NCBI GenBank assembly: GCA_017433295.1
Contig: JAFRHL010000020.1
Location: 1-46,222, forward strand
Origin: Eubacterium sp.
Lineage (GTDB): Bacteria > Bacillota > Clostridia > Lachnospirales > Lachnospiraceae
Reading direction: 5' to 3'
DNA length: 46,222 nt
Part shown: positions 42,223 to 46,222 of the stretch, one piece after another
Layout of the letters: every line of letters starts with the position of its first letter
Numbering within the stretch: the stretch's first letter is position 1
The notes under the pieces: model-generated
What the model was told of the DNA's origin: nothing
Databases searched by the model: none
Seen by the model: the letters and a program-made list of their open reading frames with translations, nothing else
Program-made: the position numbers and the translations under genes

Positions 42223-43018
42223 ATATATTCAGACGGATGTCATGGATATTGATCCGCTGGAGACAATGCCCCCGGCAAAAAAGAGTATGGTCATATTCTT
42301 TCTGGTGGATACCTCCAGCAGTATGGAAGGCTCTAAGCTGGAATCATTGAATAAAGTAATGGGAGATATTTTGCCGGAACTCATCGGAGTCGGCGAGGCA
42401 GGAACGGACGTAAAGATTGCTGTCATGTCCTTCTCATCCGGGTGGGAGTGGATCACTCCGGAGCCGGTTCTCATTGAAGAATACCAGAAATGGCAGGACC
42501 TCAGCGCAGACGGGGTGACAGATCTGGGTGATGCCTGTCTGGAGCTCTCCTCAAAGCTCTCAAGAAATGGTTTCCTCCATTCCCCGTCACTTTCATATGC
42601 CCCTGTGATTTTCCTCATTACAGACGGTTATCCCACGGATAATTATAAGAAGGGATTTGAGATGCTTCGGAAAAACCGCTGGTTTAAGTACGGCTTAAAG
42701 GTTGCCCTGGCCATCGGCTCCAATGTGGACCTTGACGTCCTCCATGAATTTACCGATGACGAGGAGCTGGTTCTTCAGGCCTTCGGGGCTGAGATGCTGA
42801 AAAAGCTGGTCCGGGAAATTGCGGTCACTTCCTCAAAGATCGGGAGTACCAGTATGACTCTGACTGAGTCCGCAGGGGAAAGGGCCCTTTCCGATGTGGC
42901 AGGAGCAAAAAAAGAGCAGATGATCGAGGCAGTTCAGGAGATCAAACAGGATATTCTCGGGGTAGAAGACCTGGAAGACTTAAGCGATCTGGATATAGAA
43001 TTCGATGAGGGATGGTAG
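42212..43018 (+). CDS. VWA-domain protein 2 (TerY-like)
   Basis: A 268-residue VWA protein, clearly a paralogue of the first in the module: both share the opening PAKKSM.IFFL.D.S.SM, GVGEA.TDVKIAVM.FS, EWITPEPV and SPSLS.APVIFL. Its MIDAS is complete (D33, S35, S37, T103, D138). It lacks the long N-terminal extension of its partner and ends in EFDEGW. I start at the ATG at 42212, nine bases after GTGAGG, rather than the in-frame ATGs at 42188 or 42206. It overlaps the pseudokinase gene by 11 bases and abuts the phosphatase gene. Two VWA proteins suggest distinct targets or a heterodimer. Confidence 0.92.
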   Translation: MSSRYIQTDVMDIDPLETMPPAKKSMVIFFLVDTSSSMEGSKLESLNKVMGDILPELIGVGEAGTDVKIAVMSFSSGWEWITPEPVLIEEYQKWQDLSADGVTDLGDACLELSSKLSRNGFLHSPSLSYAPVIFLITDGYPTDNYKKGFEMLRKNRWFKYGLKVALAIGSNVDLDVLHEFTDDEELVLQAFGAEMLKKLVREIAVTSSKIGSTSMTLTESAGERALSDVAGAKKEQMIEAVQEIKQDILGVEDLEDLSDLDIEFDEGW

Positions 43019-43019
43019 G

Positions 43020-43823
43020 ATGCTTCGCGGATTACATGCTACAGTGACGGGAGACAGTCACATAAAAAAGGGAATCGTCTGTCAGGACAGCTCAGGGCAT
43101 TACGTTACAGACTCCTTCGGTATTGCCGTGGTTGCCGACGGACATGGCAGCCCAAAGCATTTCCGCAGTGATGTGGGGTCAAAGATAGCTGTAAAGATCA
43201 CAACAGGCCTTCTGACTAAATATATGGACAGGCCGGATTTTAAAGAACAATTCCATATGCATCCGGACTTTATTCTCGGGCAGATGGAAAAACAGATCCT
43301 CATGAAATGGCGGGAGGCTGTGGAGGTATATCATGAAGAAAACCCCCTTTCAGAAGAAGAAGGGGAGAAAGTAAAAGTCTTGACCGATTCCGGAAAGCTC
43401 CTCCCCACGGCTGTGATCTACGGAAGCACCGTGCTGGCTGGGGTGCTGGCGCAGGATTTTGCCTTTGGTCTGGTGCTGGGGGACGGAGGATTAGTAGTTC
43501 TTGACGGCAGCGGCAGCCCGTCGATGCCGGTGGAGGATAAAAACTCCCATGCAAATTATACCTCTTCCCTTTGTAATACAGGGGCTGTCAGTTATTTTGA
43601 ACACTGGTACAGCTGGTCTGCTCCGGCAGCCCTGTTCGTCTCGACAGACGGCCTGTATAAGTCATTTGCCAGCCGGGAAGACTTCCTCAGATACCACGGA
43701 CTGCTGGCCCATATGCTGTCAGACCGGGAAAATACCATGAAGAGCCTGAAGAGGAATTTTGAAAAAAGAACAAGAGAGGGCAGCGGAGATGATATTTCCA
43801 TTGCCGCAGTATATAATATATAA
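43020..43823 (+). CDS. PP2C-family protein phosphatase
   Basis: A 267-residue metal-dependent Ser/Thr phosphatase. Metal-binding residues of the PP2C fold are visible: D23 in CQDSSGHY, D40-G41 in VVADGHGS, D210 in VSTDGLYKSF, and D257-D258 in GSGDDISIAAVY. It should reverse phosphorylation made by the kinase of this module. I start at the ATG at 43020, nine bases after GAGG, because an earlier in-frame ATG at 43005 overlaps the VWA gene and has no ribosome site. It begins one base after the VWA stop and ends 12 bases before the TerY-C gene. Confidence 0.92.
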   Translation: MLRGLHATVTGDSHIKKGIVCQDSSGHYVTDSFGIAVVADGHGSPKHFRSDVGSKIAVKITTGLLTKYMDRPDFKEQFHMHPDFILGQMEKQILMKWREAVEVYHEENPLSEEEGEKVKVLTDSGKLLPTAVIYGSTVLAGVLAQDFAFGLVLGDGGLVVLDGSGSPSMPVEDKNSHANYTSSLCNTGAVSYFEHWYSWSAPAALFVSTDGLYKSFASREDFLRYHGLLAHMLSDRENTMKSLKRNFEKRTREGSGDDISIAAVYNI

Positions 43824-43835
43824 GGAGGTCCTGAC

Positions 43836-44189
43836 ATGAAAAAGGAGGCCAGCGTGATCCTTTCCAAATGTAATCAGGAAAATAAGCTTTATGGGATCCG
43901 CATAGAAAAAAGAGAGAATGACTGGGTAAGAACCTGGGCTTTTCCCATAAAAGAGGAAACAGCAGAAAAAGAAGGCTTTGACAAGGTAAAATTCACTGGC
44001 AGCTTCTATACAGACGAAGAATACCCCGGATGCCCTTACTGCGGCAGCAAAAAATGTTTTGTCTGCGGCAGCTGCGGGAAAATCACCTGCTATGACGGCT
44101 CGGAAAAAGTAGTATGCAGCTGGTGCGGTGCCGGAGGAACCGCTTCCCGTGACGATGAGAAGATGGATGTGTCCGGCGGAGGATTTTGA
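43836..44189 (+). CDS. TerY-C type zinc-binding protein
   Basis: A 117-residue protein with a C-terminal cluster of eight cysteines (C66, C69, C74, C77, C80, C85, C94, C97) in the pattern YPGCPYCGSKKCFVCGSCGK, then CSWCGAGG, matching the TerY-C metal-binding domain. The N-terminal 60 residues form a small beta region with a Trp-rich stretch (NDWVRTWAFPIKEE). In many genomes TerY-C is fused to the VWA protein; here it is a separate gene, so it probably docks on one or both VWA partners. A strong AAGGAGG ribosome site precedes it. The protein ends in SGGGF. Confidence 0.85.
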   Translation: MKKEASVILSKCNQENKLYGIRIEKRENDWVRTWAFPIKEETAEKEGFDKVKFTGSFYTDEEYPGCPYCGSKKCFVCGSCGKITCYDGSEKVVCSWCGAGGTASRDDEKMDVSGGGF

Positions 44190-44230
44190 TCTGATTTTTT
44201 GAAATTCTTTTTTGCAAAATTTAATTTTTC

Positions 44231-44259
44231 TTGTTTTTTTATTCAGTATTTGATATAAT
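44231..44259 (+). promoter_or_regulatory. Promoter of cysE
   Basis: TTGTTT and TATAAT are separated by 17 bases, 22 bases before the chosen cysE start. It suggests cysE is transcribed separately from the TerY-P-like module. Confidence 0.65.
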
Positions 44260-44281
44260 CGTCTCTAAAAGTGAGGTAAAT

Positions 44282-45232
44282 ATGGAAAAATCTATGAGGG
44301 ATATTATTTTACAGGCAGCCGGAGAGATGTCTAAAAGCTGTCAGTCAATGGATTTTATCGTATCCAAGGGGGAACGGCGTCTACCCGATAAAGGGTCAGT
44401 GATACGTATTGTCAAGGGTTTAAGAAGGACGATCTTTCCAGGTTTTTTCGGAGATGAGAATATAACCATATTATCTCCCGATTTTTTTATCGGGGATTAT
44501 CTTACCCATGTATATGGGGAACTCAAGGCCCAGATATCATCTGCATTATATTACAGGGATTATGATGACAAGACCATGGACCAGATCCGCCGGGAGGCAG
44601 ACTATATCTGTGCTGTGTTTTTTCAGAAGCTTCCCTGGATCCAGCAGATGCTCATGAAGGATGTCCAGGCGGGTTTCGACGGAGACCCGGCAGCCAAGGG
44701 AAGAGAGGATGTCATCGTATCTTATCCCGGACTCTTTGCCATCTATGTATACAGGATCGCCCATGTATTTTATGAACTGGACGTACCCTTCATTCCCCGT
44801 ATCATGACGGAGTACGCTCACAGCCGTACCGGCATCGATATCAATCCGGGAGCAGTGATCGGAGAATATTTCTTTATTGACCATGGTACCGGCGTGGTAA
44901 TAGGCGAGACAACAGAGATAGGGGATTATGTGAAGCTGTATCAGGGCGTAACCCTGGGGGCCCTCTCCACAAGAAAAGGACAGGACCTGTCCGGGAAAAA
45001 ACGACATCCTACCATTGGACATCATGTGACCATTTATTCCAATGCCACAGTATTAGGAGGAGAAACTGTGATCGGAGAAGGGTCTATTGTAGCCGGTGGT
45101 GCTTTTGTTACCAAGTCTGTTCCGCCATACTCAAGAGTCAGCGTGAAGAATCCGGAACTGCGGATCAAGGATTCTGACACCAGGATCGAACTGCAGACGA
45201 CGGAGAATAAGGAAGGCCTGTGGGAGATATAG
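44282..45232 (+). CDS. cysE: Serine O-acetyltransferase
   Basis: Makes O-acetylserine from serine and acetyl-CoA, the carbon precursor for cysteine. The 316-residue protein has an N-terminal helical extension and a C-terminal left-handed beta helix with hexapeptide repeats: RTGIDINPGAVIGEYFFIDHGTGVVIGETTEIGDYVKLYQGVTLGALS, then HPTIGHHVTIYSNATVLGGETVIGEGSIVAGGAFVTKSV. The catalytic Asp-His pair in IDHGTG is present. The start at 44282 has GAGG seven bases before it; an earlier in-frame ATG at 44231 overlaps the promoter. Length fits the longer EpsC-type proteins. No cysK is visible here. Confidence 0.93.
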   Translation: MEKSMRDIILQAAGEMSKSCQSMDFIVSKGERRLPDKGSVIRIVKGLRRTIFPGFFGDENITILSPDFFIGDYLTHVYGELKAQISSALYYRDYDDKTMDQIRREADYICAVFFQKLPWIQQMLMKDVQAGFDGDPAAKGREDVIVSYPGLFAIYVYRIAHVFYELDVPFIPRIMTEYAHSRTGIDINPGAVIGEYFFIDHGTGVVIGETTEIGDYVKLYQGVTLGALSTRKGQDLSGKKRHPTIGHHVTIYSNATVLGGETVIGEGSIVAGGAFVTKSVPPYSRVSVKNPELRIKDSDTRIELQTTENKEGLWEI

Positions 45233-45278
45233 CGGGATAGGATTACCATGATTCTTTACGAAAAGGGAGTATATGATC

Positions 45279-45551
45279 ATGAACAGAAAGTACATAGTAC
45301 AGGCCAGGATCTTTAAGGCCATGTCAGATGAAAACAGGTTGAAGATACTTGATTTGCTGCAGGAACGATCCTACAATGCCAGCGAGCTCCTGAAGGAAAT
45401 GGATTTTGGCCAGTCAACCTTATCCCACCACATGAAGATCCTGATGAACGCAGAGGTGATAAAGGCCAGGAAAAGCGGCAAGTGGATTATCTATTCGCTG
45501 CATAGGGAAGCCTTTGAGCAGATGACGGAATGGATGAATAAGTATTTATAA
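45279..45551 (+). CDS. ArsR-family winged-helix regulator
   Basis: A 90-residue transcriptional regulator. The winged-helix pattern is clear: ARIFKAMSDENRLKILDLLQE, ASELLKEMDFGQSTLSHHMKIL as the recognition helix, and VIKARKSGKWIIYSLHREAF as the wing. No cysteine pair or other obvious metal site is visible, so the signal may be non-metal. I start at the ATG at 45279, nine bases after AGGGAG, over the one at 45273. It follows cysE by 46 bases on the same strand and could share its transcript, which might hint at sulfur or redox control, but this is weak. Confidence 0.88.
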   Translation: MNRKYIVQARIFKAMSDENRLKILDLLQERSYNASELLKEMDFGQSTLSHHMKILMNAEVIKARKSGKWIIYSLHREAFEQMTEWMNKYL

Positions 45552-45607
45552 TCTTGACTTTTTTATCCATCTGGTGTAGAATTACCCTGTTGCAGCGATG
45601 CATCATT

Positions 45608-45678
45608 GCGGGTGTGGTTCAATGGCAGAACATCAGCTTCCCAAGCTGAGGACGCGGGTTCGATTCCCGTCATCCGCT
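45608..45678 (+). tRNA. tRNA-Gly, anticodon CCC
   Basis: A full cloverleaf can be drawn. Acceptor GCGGGTG pairs with CATCCGC with one G-U; the D arm is GTTC..GAAC; anticodon stem TCAGC/GCTGA holds loop TTCCCAA with anticodon CCC at 45640-45642; T arm CGGGT TCGATTC carries the usual TTCGA. The discriminator is T at 45678 and CCA is not encoded. It reads GGG codons. Confidence 0.95.
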
Positions 45679-46021
45679 TATTCCTATTCTAGCAGCAGCG
45701 GCTACAGGAAGACTGATCGAATCACCTTCAAGAAGGTTCCGAAATTGCAGAAGCTGACTGCAAAGAAGAAAAAGGTCACTGTTACCTGGAAGAAGATCAC
45801 AAATAAAACGCTTCTCAAAAAAGCGAAGAAGATCAAGATCCAGATTGCTACAAACTGGAAGTTCACGCGTATTGTGAGGGACAAGAAGGTCGGCAAAAAG
45901 AAGACAAGCTTTACCTTTAAAGGACTAAAAGAGGAAGAGGTTATACTATGTTCGTGCGAGATATGTCGGTGCTGGCGGCGTATCGAAGTGGAGCAAGGTA
46001 AAGAAGGTTAAGACGAAGTAA
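45679..46021 (+). pseudogene. Truncated, frameshifted C-terminal remnant of a fibronectin-like surface protein
   Basis: Directly after the tRNA is an open stretch with no start codon of its own. It reads SYSSSSGYRKTDRITFKKVPKL, then KKKKVTVTWKKITNKTLLKKAKKIKIQIATNWKFTRIVRDKKVGKKKTSFTFKGLK, the Lys-rich fibronectin type III-like repeat found at the C-terminus of large secreted Firmicute proteins. Near 45930-45941 the frame shifts by one base, after which the expected ending resumes as YYVRARYVGAGGVSKWSKVKKVKTK and stops at 46019-46021. With the 5' part missing and the frame broken, this is a decayed gene end. An unbroken reading through the tRNA to 46011 is not a real gene. Confidence 0.75.
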
Positions 46022-46028
46022 ACCACAC

Positions 46029-46056
46029 GCAGGAGGGGCTTAACGGCTCCTCCTGC
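46029..46056 (+). terminator. Hairpin after the surface-protein remnant
   Basis: GCAGGAGG pairs with CCTCCTGC eight bases past the remnant's stop codon, followed by TTCAATTTCTCC, a moderate U-tract. It is probably the original terminator of the lost gene and may now also end the tRNA transcript. Confidence 0.65.
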
Positions 46057-46109
46057 TTCAATTTCTCCCCAAGCAGATAAAGGTTACAGTTCAGAGGCAA
46101 CCTTGCATG

Positions 46110-46159
46110 AATAAAACCGATGGTATAAACTGTACTAAGTTAAAGCCATCGGTTTTATT
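46110..46159. terminator. Bidirectional terminator
   Basis: AATAAAACCGATGG pairs perfectly with CCATCGGTTTTATT across a 22-base loop. The stem ends in A-rich and T-rich arms, so it can work in both directions. It is best assigned to the minus-strand gene that enters from the right edge and stops at 46168. Confidence 0.75.
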
Positions 46160-46167
46160 TCATTTCC

Positions 46168-46222
46168 TTATCCAAATATCTGGGATACTCTGTCAAAAAT
46201 GTTCGCATTCTCTTTTCTGCGC
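46168..46222 (-). CDS. C-terminal end of a gene running off the right edge
   Basis: The minus strand has an open frame ending RRKENANIFDRVSQIFG and a TAA at 46168-46170, nine bases before the bidirectional terminator. Only 17 codons are in the window, so no function can be given. The terminator placement is the main support for it being real. Confidence 0.35.
   Translation of the reverse strand, partial: RRKENANIFDRVSQIFG

Noticed and set aside
38737-44189. Tellurite-resistance operon
   Set aside because: Only the VWA, kinase, phosphatase and TerY-C parts are present; no TerB, TerC, TerD or TerZ protein is seen, so tellurite resistance itself is not supported.
45598-46011. Continuous open frame across the tRNA-Gly and the following region
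   Set aside because: The first 27 codons are the tRNA and its flank, and the true fibronectin-like reading changes frame near 45935. It is better described as a tRNA plus a pseudogene.
1-46222. CRISPR arrays, insertion sequences, phage integrase or toxin-antitoxin genes
   Set aside because: No spaced direct repeats, transposase, integrase or recombinase was found on either strand.

Overview
The window looks like chromosomal DNA of an anaerobic Clostridia-type Firmicute, most likely Lachnospiraceae-like. The grounds are strong AGGAGG-type ribosome sites, a T-box leader, a ferredoxin-linked 2-oxoacid oxidoreductase, BioY under a BirA-type operator, the order rpmE - DUF1385 - prmC - prfA, a FeoA-FeoB fusion, and a VanW protein. 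The assignment is from gene content only.

Layout. (1) 1-3659, minus strand: a four-subunit 2-oxoacid:ferredoxin oxidoreductase (porC-porD-porA-porB) behind a promoter and a T-box whose specifier reads best as isoleucine. (2) 3888-5858: an MtnK-like kinase and, convergent to it, bioY. A perfect palindrome over the bioY -35 separates bioY from a divergent CpXC-domain gene. (3) 6681-18721, plus strand: an AT-rich surface-polymer cluster. It encodes a GT2/degenerate-GT2/TagF-like protein, a short TagF-like protein, a 1425-residue LicD-TPR-degenerate-LicD protein, a ThDP enzyme of the acetolactate synthase type, an SDR reductase, and a fusion of a TagD-like cytidylyltransferase with a Gfo/Idh/MocA-like domain. 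Together they look like a pathway that makes a CDP-activated polyol or unusual short sugar and adds it to a phosphate-linked surface polymer. (4) 18882-24857: housekeeping genes rpmE, DUF1385, prmC, prfA, hisC and glgA. (5) 24922-31442: envelope and metal functions, namely a D,D-carboxypeptidase, a GtrB/GtrA pair, a Big_2-3D-domain secreted protein, a flavodoxin-like protein and FeoAB. (6) 31571-38521: a cytoplasmic GH13 enzyme, a divergent VanW protein, a LytTR regulator without its phospho-acceptor Asp, an LpdD-like protein, a secreted propeller-like protein and a ferritin-like helical protein. (7) 38737-44189: a compact six-gene TerY-P-like signalling module (VWA, kinase with zinc ribbon, pseudokinase with zinc ribbon, second VWA, PP2C phosphatase, TerY-C zinc protein). 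(8) 44282-46222: cysE, an ArsR-type regulator, tRNA-Gly(CCC), a truncated and frameshifted remnant of a surface-protein tail directly after the tRNA, terminators, and the last 17 codons of a gene running in from the right.

The two parts most likely to hold new biology are the duplicated TerY-P-like module with its pseudokinase, with no tellurite-resistance genes nearby, and the surface-polymer cluster with its unusual fusions. The T-box on the oxidoreductase operon is the clearest regulatory surprise.
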